From: Aquabacterium sp.
GTDB taxonomy: Bacteria > Pseudomonadota > Gammaproteobacteria > Burkholderiales > Burkholderiaceae_C
DNA: 6,009 nucleotides
NCBI GenBank assembly: GCA_017989885.1
Contig: JAGNPA010000126.1
Coordinates: forward strand, 1 to 6,009
Reading direction: 5' to 3'
Position numbers and translations under genes: made by a program. This document shows positions 1 through 5,530 of this stretch, in pieces. Within the stretch, counting starts at the first letter, position 1. Every line of letters begins with the position of its first letter. The notes under the pieces were generated by a model. The model had not been told where the DNA came from. It did no database searches and was given only the letters and a program-made list of their open reading frames with translations.

Positions 1-882
1 CGTCCGCGTGAGCGCTGCCCCTTGTTGGTGGCCCCGGCGATGAACCGGGAAATGTGGTCGCACCCCGCCACGCAGCGCAATGTGGCGCAACTGGTGGCCG
101 ACGGCGCCCTGATCCTGGGCCCCGGCAGTGGCGACCAGGCCTGCGGTGAAGTGGGCGATGGTCGCATGCTGGAACCTGCGGAATTGCTCGAAGACCTGAT
201 CGCCTTCTTCCAGCCCAAGGTGCTGGCCGGCAAGCGCTTGCTGATCACGGCAGGCCCCACTTTCGAGCCCATCGACCCGGTGCGCGGCATCACCAACCAC
301 TCCAGCGGCAAGATGGGCTTTGCCATCGCCCGGGCCGCCCGGGAGGCCGGCGCCGAGGTCACCCTGGTGGCTGGCCCGGTCCACCTGCCCACGCCGCGTG
401 GCGTGCGCCGGCACAACGTGATGACCGCGCAGCAGATGTTCGATGCCGTGGTGCCGCAGGCCACGCAGCACGATGTGTTCATTGCCACGGCCGCAGTGGC
501 CGACTGGCGCCCGGTCAATTCGGCCGAACACAAGATCAAGAAGGAGGGCACCAAGTCGGTCCCTTCGTTCGATCTGACCGAGAACCCCGACATCCTCGCC
601 GCTGTCGCCGGCCTCAGTGCGGCCCCTTACTGCGTCGGCTTTGCCGCCGAGAGCGAACGTCTGCTGGAACACGCGCGCGCCAAGATGCTGCGCAAGGGCA
701 TCCCCTTGATCGTCGGCAACCTGGGGCCCGCCACCTTCGGGCGCGACGACAACGCCTTGGTGCTGATCGACGCCCAAGCCGACCGGGCCTTGCCGCCCGA
801 CGGCAGTCGCGCCGACAAGCTCACCCTGGCCCGGGCCTTGATGCAAGACATCGCCCAACGACTTCAAGCTGTGACCCCATGA
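1..882 (+). CDS. coaBC: Bifunctional phosphopantothenoylcysteine decarboxylase / phosphopantothenate-cysteine ligase, 5' end missing
   Basis: CoaBC makes 4'-phosphopantetheine for coenzyme A: CoaB joins cysteine to 4'-phosphopantothenate using CTP, and CoaC decarboxylates the product with FMN. The frame is open from base 1, so the N-terminal part of CoaC (about 110 residues by comparison with the roughly 400-residue family) lies outside the window. Visible CoaC motifs are PAMN (bases 34-45) and the substrate-clamp region [13 protein letters not shown] with its catalytic Cys codon at 142-144. The CoaB domain starts near base 226 with [16 protein letters not shown] and NHSSGKMG, followed by AAVADWRP (490-513; a Trp where E. 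coli has Tyr) and the KIKK lysine motif (532-543). The stop overlaps the dut start in an ATGA junction, so the two are probably translationally coupled; coaBC-dut is also the E. coli order. Identification is secure; the true start cannot be seen. Confidence 0.97.
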   Translation, partial: RPRERCPLLVAPAMNREMWSHPATQRNVAQLVADGALILGPGSGDQACGEVGDGRMLEPAELLEDLIAFFQPKVLAGKRLLITAGPTFEPIDPVRGITNHSSGKMGFAIARAAREAGAEVTLVAGPVHLPTPRGVRRHNVMTAQQMFDAVVPQATQHDVFIATAAVADWRPVNSAEHKIKKEGTKSVPSFDLTENPDILAAVAGLSAAPYCVGFAAESERLLEHARAKMLRKGIPLIVGNLGPATFGRDDNALVLIDAQADRALPPDGSRADKLTLARALMQDIAQRLQAVTP

Positions 883-1328
883 CCACTGTCGACATCCGTA
901 TCCTTGACGCCCGCGTGGCCGATGCCTTGCCCGCTTACGCCACCCCCGGCAGTGCCGGGCTCGACCTGCGTGCCTGCGTGGACGCCCCGGTGGTGCTGGA
1001 GCCCGGCCAGGCGCAGCTGATCCCCACGGGTCTGGCCATGCACCTGGGCGATCCCGGCCTGGCCGCGATGATCCTGCCGCGCTCCGGCCTGGGCCACAAG
1101 CACGGCATCGTGCTGGGCAACCTGGTCGGCCTGATCGACTCCGACTACCAGGGGCCGCTGATGGTGAGCTGCTGGAACCGGGGCAGCGAGCCCTTCACCA
1201 TCCAGCCGCTGGAGCGCATTGCCCAGTTGGTGATCGTGCCAGTGGTGCAGGCGCAGTTCCGCCTGGTCGATAGCTTTGACGCCAGCGAGCGCGGTGAGGG
1301 GGGCTTCGGCTCCACCGGACGCGGCTGA
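879..1328 (+). CDS. dut: Deoxyuridine 5'-triphosphate nucleotidohydrolase (dUTPase)
   Basis: Dut hydrolyses dUTP to dUMP and pyrophosphate, keeping uracil out of DNA and supplying dUMP for thymidylate synthesis; the family is a cytoplasmic homotrimer. All five trimeric-dUTPase motifs are present in the 149 residues: SAGLDLRA (25-32), [10 protein letters not shown] (67-76), [11 protein letters not shown] (84-94, with the catalytic-type Asp87 and uracil-contacting Tyr90), [10 protein letters not shown] (112-121) and the flexible Gly-rich C-terminal arm [10 protein letters not shown] (138-147). Length is normal for the bacterial enzyme. The ATG at 879 overlaps the coaBC stop, and no Shine-Dalgarno stands out just upstream, which fits translation by coupling from coaBC. 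Codons are typical GC-rich ones (GCC, GTG, CTG). The gene converges on slyD across 83 bp. Confidence 0.98.
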   Translation: MTTVDIRILDARVADALPAYATPGSAGLDLRACVDAPVVLEPGQAQLIPTGLAMHLGDPGLAAMILPRSGLGHKHGIVLGNLVGLIDSDYQGPLMVSCWNRGSEPFTIQPLERIAQLVIVPVVQAQFRLVDSFDASERGEGGFGSTGRG

Positions 1329-1363
1329 TCCGCCTGCTCAACCCGGGATGAACCGCCCGCGCC

Positions 1364-1390
1364 AAAGCAAAAGGCCGCACAAGGCGGCCT
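1364..1390 (-). terminator. Intrinsic terminator of slyD between convergent dut and slyD
   Basis: A 7-bp perfect stem, AGGCCGC (1372-1378) with GCGGCCT (1384-1390), encloses a 5-nt loop. Read on the minus strand it begins 21 nt after the slyD stop and is followed by the U-rich run TTTGCTTTGG (1371 down to about 1362), as in a rho-independent terminator. On the plus strand no T-tract follows the hairpin, so it would be at best a weak terminator or 3'-end stabiliser for coaBC-dut. No better plus-strand terminator is visible in the gap. Confidence 0.65.
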
Positions 1391-1411
1391 GAAACGGGGG
1401 TGGACGGGCGC

Positions 1412-1933
1412 TCAGTGCAGGGTTTCGCCCGGCGGGGTCGAGGGCGTGAAGCCCACCAGAACTTCTGAGACGGAGCCTTGCTCGATTTCTTCTTCGGTGG
1501 CGGGGCGCACGTCCAGCACCTTGAGGCTGATGCGCACGGCCAGACCGGCCAGCGGGTGGTTGCCGTCCAGCACCACATGGCTGTCGTACACCTCGGTCAC
1601 GGTGTAGATGGCGTCAGGGTTCAGGTCGGGGGTCTTCGAGCCCTCGGGCGGGCCGTCGAACTGCATGCCTTCGACCACTTCGGGTGGGAAAATCTCGCGC
1701 GCTTCGAAGAACACCAGATCGGCGTCATAGTCGCCAAAGGCGTGCTCGGGCTCCAGATGCAGATGGGCTTCGAAGCCCACGCTCTGACCCAACAAGGTCT
1801 CTTCGACCTTGGGCAGGAGGTCTTCTCCGCCCAGCAGAAACTCCATCGGCTCGTTGAGCTCGTCTACCAATTGGCCCTGGGCATCTTCCAGACGCCACAC
1901 CAGGCTCACGACACAGGGTGAGGAAATGATCAT
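1412..1933 (-). CDS. slyD: SlyD-family FKBP-type peptidyl-prolyl cis-trans isomerase without the metal-binding tail
   Basis: SlyD proteins are cytoplasmic folding helpers: an FKBP domain isomerises prolyl bonds and an inserted IF domain holds unfolded chains. The 173 residues align from Met1 with E. coli SlyD (VVSLVWRL against VVSLAYQV), which with an in-frame TGA five codons upstream fixes the ATG start. The FKBP part is interrupted by the IF insert at about 76-120 and resumes with the SlyD signature VLDGNHPLAG (121-130) and VRPATEEEIEQG (142-153). The E. coli His/Cys-rich C-terminal tail is absent; the protein ends in a short Pro/Thr/Ser tail, so nickel delivery to hydrogenase is unlikely. 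The catalytic pocket also differs: Trp13 replaces Tyr, and LLGGEDLLPKVE (33-44) replaces E. coli LHGHGSLISGLE. It is divergent from roxA (124 bp) and convergent with dut. The family is clear; isomerase activity is inferred. Confidence 0.9.
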   Translation of the reverse strand: MIISSPCVVSLVWRLEDAQGQLVDELNEPMEFLLGGEDLLPKVEETLLGQSVGFEAHLHLEPEHAFGDYDADLVFFEAREIFPPEVVEGMQFDGPPEGSKTPDLNPDAIYTVTEVYDSHVVLDGNHPLAGLAVRISLKVLDVRPATEEEIEQGSVSEVLVGFTPSTPPGETLH

Positions 1934-2057
1934 GCCGCGATCATCTCACGAGGCGACGACGTCTGCGGGGTGGGGGCTGCGTTCGGACGCCAGGCGAGGG
2001 CGGTTTTCGTTGAGCGGAATCAGCACCACCGCCTGCAGTTGGCGCCACAATGCGACC

Positions 2058-3296
2058 ATGAAATCGACCAAAACCTCCGCATCCGCTGCGGCCACGCAGG
2101 CCACACCCGCTGGCCCGCTGCCCATCGACCACATCACGCCCTTGCTCGGCGGCATGTCGCCCGAGACCTTCATGCGGCGCTACTGGCAGAAAAAGCCGCT
2201 GCTGATCCGTCAGGCCATGCCGGGCGTGCGGCCCCCCATCGAGCGCAGCAAGCTGTTTGCGCTGGCGGGGCAGGAGGAGGTCGAATCCCGCCTGATCGTG
2301 CGTGAACATGCCACCGGTTCGGCGCTCGTGAAAAAGAGCCGTGGCAAGGCTGCGGTGTCGACGCCCGGCCAATGGCAGCTCACCCACGGCCCCCTGAGCC
2401 GGCGTAGCCTGCCGCCGCTGGACCAGCCCGGTTGGACCTTGCTGGTGCAGGGCTTGGATCTGCACGTGCCCGCTGCCTACGACCTGCTGCAGCAGTTCCG
2501 CTTTGTGCCCGACGCGCGCCTGGACGATCTGATGATCTCGTATGCGACCGACGGCGGCGGTGTCGGCCCTCATTACGACTCGTATGACGTGTTCCTGCTG
2601 CAGGTGCATGGTCAGCGTCGCTGGCGCATCGGGCCTCTCAAGGACACCCGCCTGCAAGATGATGTGCCGCTGAAGATCCTGACGCACTTCGTGCCTGAGG
2701 AAGAGCACGTGCTGGAGGCCGGCGACATGCTCTACCTGCCACCGGGCTGGGCCCATGACGGCATCGCGCAGGGTGAGTGCATGACCTGCTCGATCGGCTT
2801 CCGTGTGCCAGAAGGCACCGATCTGGCGCGCGAGGTGCTGATCCGCTGGATGGAGGGCATGGACACGATCGACAAGCCCCGTCTGTATCAAGACCCCAAG
2901 CAGGCCGCCACCAGCACACCAGGTCTGATCCCCGATGCCTTGCGACAGTTCACGGCCGACGCCGTGGCGCGCCTGATGAAGGATCCCGCCGGCCTGCAAT
3001 CGGCCCTGGGTGAAATCCTGACCGAGCCCAAGCCGCGTATCTGGTTCCAGTCGGGTGAGCCCTTGCCCGATGGCGCCGGGGTGCGTCTGGATCCGCGCAC
3101 CCGCATGATGTACGACGAGCAGCGGGTGTTTGCCAACGGCGAGTCCTGGCGGGCGGGCGGCAAGGATGCCCGGCATCTGCGCCAACTGGCTGATCAGCGC
3201 TTCCTGACGGCCTCCGTCGTGGCGCAGGTCAGCGAGGCCGTGCGCGAGTTGCTCAACCAGTGGGCCGAAGACGGGTGGTTGCACCCCTTGGCGTGA
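2058..3296 (+). CDS. roxA: RoxA/YcfD-type JmjC 2-oxoglutarate/Fe(II) oxygenase, probable ribosomal protein uL16 arginine 3-hydroxylase
   Basis: In E. coli, RoxA (YcfD) hydroxylates Arg81 of ribosomal protein uL16 using Fe(II), O2 and 2-oxoglutarate. This 412-residue protein matches it along its length. The JmjC core holds the iron-binding HxD as His172-Tyr173-Asp174 inside GGGVGPHYDSYDVFLLQ, the distal histidine His233 in YLPPGWAHDG, and Arg187 in GQRRWRIG at the position of the 2-oxoglutarate-binding arginine. Family signatures RRYWQKKPLL, WQLTHGP, WTLLVQGLD and DDLMISYATDGG are also present. The C-terminal part (about 290-412) corresponds to the dimerisation and winged-helix regions. ATG 2058 gives about 30 extra Ala/Ser/Thr-rich N-terminal residues relative to the 373-residue E. 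coli protein; ATG 2154 (Met33) would cut into the family's first conserved segment, so 2058 is preferred although no Shine-Dalgarno precedes it. Family assignment is strong; the exact target is inferred. Confidence 0.93.
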   Translation: MKSTKTSASAAATQATPAGPLPIDHITPLLGGMSPETFMRRYWQKKPLLIRQAMPGVRPPIERSKLFALAGQEEVESRLIVREHATGSALVKKSRGKAAVSTPGQWQLTHGPLSRRSLPPLDQPGWTLLVQGLDLHVPAAYDLLQQFRFVPDARLDDLMISYATDGGGVGPHYDSYDVFLLQVHGQRRWRIGPLKDTRLQDDVPLKILTHFVPEEEHVLEAGDMLYLPPGWAHDGIAQGECMTCSIGFRVPEGTDLAREVLIRWMEGMDTIDKPRLYQDPKQAATSTPGLIPDALRQFTADAVARLMKDPAGLQSALGEILTEPKPRIWFQSGEPLPDGAGVRLDPRTRMMYDEQRVFANGESWRAGGKDARHLRQLADQRFLTASVVAQVSEAVRELLNQWAEDGWLHPLA

Positions 3297-3323
3297 CCGG
3301 CGAGCCATGACAAGATCGTGCGC

Positions 3324-3845
3324 ATGAGCGAAGACACCGTGAATCCTGCGGCGATGTCGGACTTGTCCGGTCGCATCAGCAGTTGGCGCGATTTTTCAGA
3401 TCGCGTCAGCGCCGCCATGGCGATGGCCGCCGCCGAGCCGGGGCCCATGACCCTGAGTGACCGCGATTTCACCCACTGGCCTTTGGGGCAGCGGGAGGTG
3501 GTGGAGGCCTTCCAGCAATGGGTGCTGGGTTCGGCCCGTGAAATTCGCTGCCATGTGCTGGCGGCGAGTTATGACGGCTTTGTGCGCACGCATCCGCGCT
3601 GGGTCAACTGGCGCAAGCTGTGGGCCCATCGGGTGCCGTGTCACCAGTCGCCAGAAGAGCTGGCGACGTCCGTGCCCACTTTGCTGGTGCTGCACGACAG
3701 GCTGGCGTTGCGGGTTCTGGAGCCCCTGGTGGGTCGGGGCCTGTGGACCCGAGATCCGGCTGTCATCGGTGATTGGTTGGGGGAGGTTGATGTAATTTTG
3801 CAACGTTCACACGATGCGTTACCGCCAACCACGCTGGGACTATAA
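3324..3845 (+). CDS. Conserved-looking hypothetical protein, Trp-rich, in the roxA transcription unit
   Basis: I do not recognise this protein with certainty. ATG 3324 gives 173 residues; GTG 3318 in the same frame and ATG 3357 (Met11) are alternatives, and none has a convincing Shine-Dalgarno. It is soluble-looking, with no signal peptide or membrane segment. It has eight Trp (21, 52, 66, 93, 96, 100, 141, 151) and two Cys (76, 106). A disordered, Ala-rich start leads to a compact segment, DFTHWPLGQREVVEAF (48-63), then AREIRCHVLAASYDGFVRTH (71-90) and PRWVNWRKLWAHRVPCH (91-107). The order 'helix, short strand, Pro-Arg-x-Val basic helix, short strand' is loosely reminiscent of the PLD-like DUF7931 fold, but that is only a pattern impression and no HKD motif is present. 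It follows roxA by 27 bp on the same strand, so co-transcription is likely. Codon use matches its neighbours, supporting a real gene. Confidence 0.8.
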   Translation: MSEDTVNPAAMSDLSGRISSWRDFSDRVSAAMAMAAAEPGPMTLSDRDFTHWPLGQREVVEAFQQWVLGSAREIRCHVLAASYDGFVRTHPRWVNWRKLWAHRVPCHQSPEELATSVPTLLVLHDRLALRVLEPLVGRGLWTRDPAVIGDWLGEVDVILQRSHDALPPTTLGL

Positions 3846-3864
3846 GGGTTAGCCTGATACACCG

Positions 3865-3870
3865 TATAAT
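3865..3870 (+). promoter_or_regulatory. Consensus sigma-70 -10 box of the small lipoprotein gene
   Basis: A perfect TATAAT stands 20 bp after the stop of the preceding gene and 91 bp before the lipoprotein ATG, in a short AT-rich stretch unlike the GC-rich surroundings. The predicted transcription start is about 3876-3878, giving an approximately 85-nt leader. The -35 position at 17-bp spacing (3842-3847, ATAAGG) does not match TTGACA, and there is no TGn extended -10. The promoter may therefore depend on the -10 box plus an upstream element or an activator. Confidence 0.6.
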
Positions 3871-3884
3871 CAGCAGCTGAATAT
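3866..3884. promoter_or_regulatory. 19-bp dyad overlapping the -10 box and predicted transcription start (possible operator)
   Basis: ATAATCAGCAGCTGAATAT is symmetric about base 3875, with 8 of 9 base pairs matching; only 3869/3881 fails. The core TCAGC-A-GCTGA is perfect. Because it covers most of TATAAT and the expected +1, a dimeric repressor bound here would block transcription. Part of the outer symmetry comes from the AT-rich -10 box itself, so chance is a real alternative, and I cannot assign it to a known regulator. Confidence 0.3.
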
Positions 3885-3925
3885 TGAGCGAAGCCAATGT
3901 GTGGCGTCGCACATATTTCCAATAT
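3881..3925 (+). other. Structured 5' leader of the lipoprotein mRNA
   Basis: The predicted leader contains a hairpin ATGTGTG (3897-3903) / CGCACAT (3908-3914), 7 bp including one G-U pair, with loop GCGT. It is nested inside a second inverted repeat, ATATTG (3881-3886) / CAATAT (3920-3925). The ribosome-binding site about 25 nt downstream is left free. This could be a stabilising 5' structure of an abundant mRNA; no known riboswitch class is recognisable. Confidence 0.4.
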
Positions 3926-3949
3926 CACCGGTTTTATTGACACTCCATT

Positions 3950-3953
3950 GAGG
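3950..3953 (+). promoter_or_regulatory. Strong ribosome binding site of the small lipoprotein gene
   Basis: GAGG lies 8 nt before ATG 3962, inside an A/T-rich, probably unstructured stretch (TGAGGATAAAAGC). It is the clearest Shine-Dalgarno in the window; dut, roxA, the unknown gene and bamC lack comparable sites. It fixes the lipoprotein start and fits high expression. Confidence 0.8.
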
Positions 3954-3961
3954 ATAAAAGC

Positions 3962-4198
3962 ATGAAAAAGTCGCTCCTGCTGGCTTCGCTGATCGCTGCC
4001 GTTGCCCTGGCCGCTTGTGGTAAGAAAGAAGAAGCTGCTGTTGAAGCCGCTTCCGAAGTCGCATCTGAAGTTGCTGTTGCTGCTGACGCCGCTTCTGAAG
4101 CTGCTTCCGCTGCTGTTGACGCCGCTTCGGCTGCTGTTGACGCTGCTTCCGCAGTCGTCGAAGCCGCTTCTGAAGTTGCTTCCGCTGCTTCGAACTAA
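3962..4198 (+). CDS. Small alanine-rich, acidic lipoprotein with heptad repeats
   Basis: The 78-residue precursor has a classic lipoprotein signal peptide: MKKSLLLASLIAAVALAAC, with basic n-region, hydrophobic core and lipobox LAAC (Cys19). Gly at +2, not Asp, predicts outer-membrane sorting by Lol. The 60-residue mature chain is 26 Ala, 9 Val, 9 Ser and 11 Asp/Glu, with only two Lys (21, 22) right after the anchor. Residues 47-77 run in seven-residue units: AASAAVD twice, AASAVVE, AASEVAS, AAS. This predicts a long helix or alanine-zipper coiled coil, reminiscent of E. coli Lpp in plan but not in sequence, and without Lpp's C-terminal Lys for peptidoglycan linkage (it ends in Ser-Asn). Codon choice is that of a highly expressed gene: 23/32 Ala GCT, 7/10 Val GTT, 8/8 Glu GAA. 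It has its own promoter, leader and terminator. The function is unknown; a structural envelope role is inferred. Confidence 0.9.
   Translation: MKKSLLLASLIAAVALAACGKKEEAAVEAASEVASEVAVAADAASEAASAAVDAASAAVDAASAVVEAASEVASAASN
4100..4192 (+). repeat. Degenerate 21-bp tandem repeats inside the lipoprotein gene
   Basis: Four and a half in-frame units of 21 bp encode residues 47-77 (AASAAVD-like heptads). The first two units, at 4100-4120 and 4121-4141, differ at two third-codon positions; later units diverge more. The DNA similarity suggests growth by duplication of a heptad codon block, with selection keeping the protein pattern. Confidence 0.7.
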
Positions 4199-4214
4199 TC
4201 TTAGTTCGATTGCG

Positions 4215-4244
4215 AAAAAGCCGCTCTTCGGAGCGGCTTTTTTT
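4215..4244 (+). terminator. Intrinsic terminator of the lipoprotein gene with UUCG tetraloop
   Basis: A perfect 12-bp stem, AAAAAGCCGCTC (4215-4226) with GAGCGGCTTTTT (4231-4242), closes a C(UUCG)G loop, an exceptionally stable tetraloop, and continues into T4243-4244 (seven T in a row, 4238-4244). It starts 17 nt after the stop codon. The five A on the 5' side give a U-run on the opposite strand, so it can also stop minus-strand transcription leaking past the bamC terminator. Confidence 0.95.
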
Positions 4245-4275
4245 ATGATTGCACGCTTTGTGTGTGCAGCATGTG

Positions 4276-4308
4276 AAAAGACCCGGAGGCTTGCGCCGTC
4301 CGGGTCTT
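4276..4308 (-). terminator. Intrinsic terminator of bamC (dapA-bamC unit)
   Basis: A 10-bp perfect stem, AAGACCCGGA (4278-4287) with TCCGGGTCTT (4299-4308), is extended inside by GGC/GCC past one bulged G to a TTGC loop. On the minus strand it begins 56 nt after the bamC stop and runs into TTTT (4279-4276), partly shared with the stem. The plus-strand side has no T-tract beyond TCTT, so the minus-strand role is favoured. Confidence 0.85.
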
Positions 4309-4363
4309 GGTGTTTGTGGGGGGAGAGCGCGAGGGATTCTCGGCTCTTCCTGCCCCGTCTGCT

Positions 4364-5509
4364 TCAGTTGAGTTCGGTCAGCAACTGCTGCGCGATGCGC
4401 TTGCCCGTGGCACTGGTGGCAGGCTTGCCTTGTTCGTCCAGCACGCTCACGACGCTGTTGCTGCCTTCGCCTTGCACCTTCACCACATAGCGGCTCAGGC
4501 TGCCTTCGCTGTTGTCAGCGGCGCCGAACAGGCGTGAGAAGAAGCCTGGCTTGGTGGCGGTCGGGTCGTTGGCCGACAGGCGCACTTCAAAGCTGCCTTG
4601 GCGGCGGTCACGGTTCTCGACGGTGAAGCCGCTGCGGTCCAGCGCCAGACCCACGCGACGCCAGGTGGTGTCCGGATCGGCCCCAACGCTCAGGCCATTG
4701 CCCTGGGCGTTGAGTTCGGCAATCCTGGCCGTGGCGGCAGGCGTGGCAGCCTGGACCGCGTCACGCTTGAGGGCGTCGGCCTCTTCCTGGGTGCCGCCCA
4801 GCACGATCATCATGCGTGACAGCATTTCGGCTTCCAGGCCCGGATCGCTGGGGCGCGCGCGCCAGGTGGTGCGCTCTTTCTTGCTGTCTTCGTACTCTTC
4901 GCTCATGCCGCGATGGCTGACATAGACCTCGGTGCCGTTCGCGGTGCGTTCGATGCGGGTGCGGTACATGTCGCGCTCGCCGGTGTCGTAGAGCATGTCG
5001 AACACGCGACCCAGGGTCTGGCGGATCAGGCCGTCCTTGGGCACCTTGGCGCGGTTTTCGGCCCAGGTGGTTTCCATCACGCCGACTTCGGGCTGGTTGA
5101 CCGCCAGGCTGAAGCCGTTGTCTTCCCAGAACTTGCTGATCTGGTTCCACACCTTGTCGGCGGGCTGGTCGACCACCAGCCAGCGGTTCTGGCCCTGGCG
5201 CTCGAGCTTCACGCCACCTTTGGTGGCCACGGCCACGGCGGTCTGTCCGCTGCTGGCCACGGCTTCTGCACGGGTGAGGGTGCTGGCGCTGATGGAGGCG
5301 GCCGGCAACTGGTTGTAGCGGACCTGGCCTGGCAACTGGCTCAGGTCAGGTGGCACATCCAGACGCACGGTTTTGGCGCCGCTGGTGCGGTAGTCCACCT
5401 TGTCGCCGCCGAGGGCGTCGTTGATGGTGGAGCAGCCGGAGACCAGCAGCAAGGACGCCAGCGTGGCGCCCAGAACGAGGGGTGTCGATTGACGAGGTGT
5501 GTTCGGCAT
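4364..5509 (-). CDS. bamC: Outer membrane protein assembly factor BamC (lipoprotein)
   Basis: BamC (NlpB) is a lipoprotein of the BAM complex that folds beta-barrel proteins into the outer membrane. The 381-residue precursor has a lipoprotein signal peptide with lipobox VSGC (Cys26), Ser at +2 (outer-membrane sorting), then the short DKVDYRT motif (36-42) in the extended N-terminal segment expected to contact BamD. Two helix-grip domains follow, about 98-240 (WLVVDQPADKVWNQISKFWE at 110-129 opens the first) and about 260-381 (WRRVGLALDRSGFTVENRD at 283-301). They are joined by a linker that includes the Met-rich stretch EMLSRMMIVL (228-237). It is longer than E. coli BamC (344) and diverged, as usual in betaproteobacteria. 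dapA lies 63 bp upstream, as in E. coli dapA-nlpB. ATG 5509 has no clear Shine-Dalgarno, but it gives a well-formed signal peptide and no nearer Met exists. Confidence 0.93.
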   Translation of the reverse strand: MPNTPRQSTPLVLGATLASLLLVSGCSTINDALGGDKVDYRTSGAKTVRLDVPPDLSQLPGQVRYNQLPAASISASTLTRAEAVASSGQTAVAVATKGGVKLERQGQNRWLVVDQPADKVWNQISKFWEDNGFSLAVNQPEVGVMETTWAENRAKVPKDGLIRQTLGRVFDMLYDTGERDMYRTRIERTANGTEVYVSHRGMSEEYEDSKKERTTWRARPSDPGLEAEMLSRMMIVLGGTQEEADALKRDAVQAATPAATARIAELNAQGNGLSVGADPDTTWRRVGLALDRSGFTVENRDRRQGSFEVRLSANDPTATKPGFFSRLFGAADNSEGSLSRYVVKVQGEGSNSVVSVLDEQGKPATSATGKRIAQQLLTELN

Positions 5510-5530
5510 GTGCGGTGCGTGAAGGTCAGA

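Noticed and set aside
1809..2057. Upstream in-frame extension of roxA overlapping antisense slyD
   Set aside because: The added residues are the reverse reading of slyD, unlike any RoxA N-terminus, and the extension would run through the slyD coding region and the divergent intergenic gap.
2039..2057. CACAAT at 2046-2051 as a -10 box giving leaderless roxA mRNA
   Set aside because: Spacing to ATG would fit, but no -35-like sequence is found at 16-18 bp upstream and the -10 match is poor in a GC-rich context.
1941..3308. Long minus-strand open frame (455 codons) antisense to roxA
   Set aside because: It is a mirror of a GC-rich gene: its composition (many Gln, His, Arg, Gly) has no recognisable domain, while the plus strand carries a complete JmjC oxygenase with all catalytic residues.
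3937..3942. Perfect TTGACA in the lipoprotein leader as a -35 box
   Set aside because: A -10 at proper spacing would fall on the start codon region (about 3960-3965), which does not resemble TATAAT, and the Shine-Dalgarno would be upstream of the transcript start.
4100..4192. 21-bp periodicity as a CRISPR or non-coding satellite
   Set aside because: Units are in frame, have no spacers, and encode a regular protein heptad inside a well-supported gene.
4002..4490. Leucine/proline-rich open frame overlapping the lipoprotein gene and running into antisense bamC
   Set aside because: It is the shifted-frame reading of GCT-rich Ala codons (CTG, CTT), which yields artificial poly-Leu, and it crosses a strong terminator; it has no ribosome binding site.
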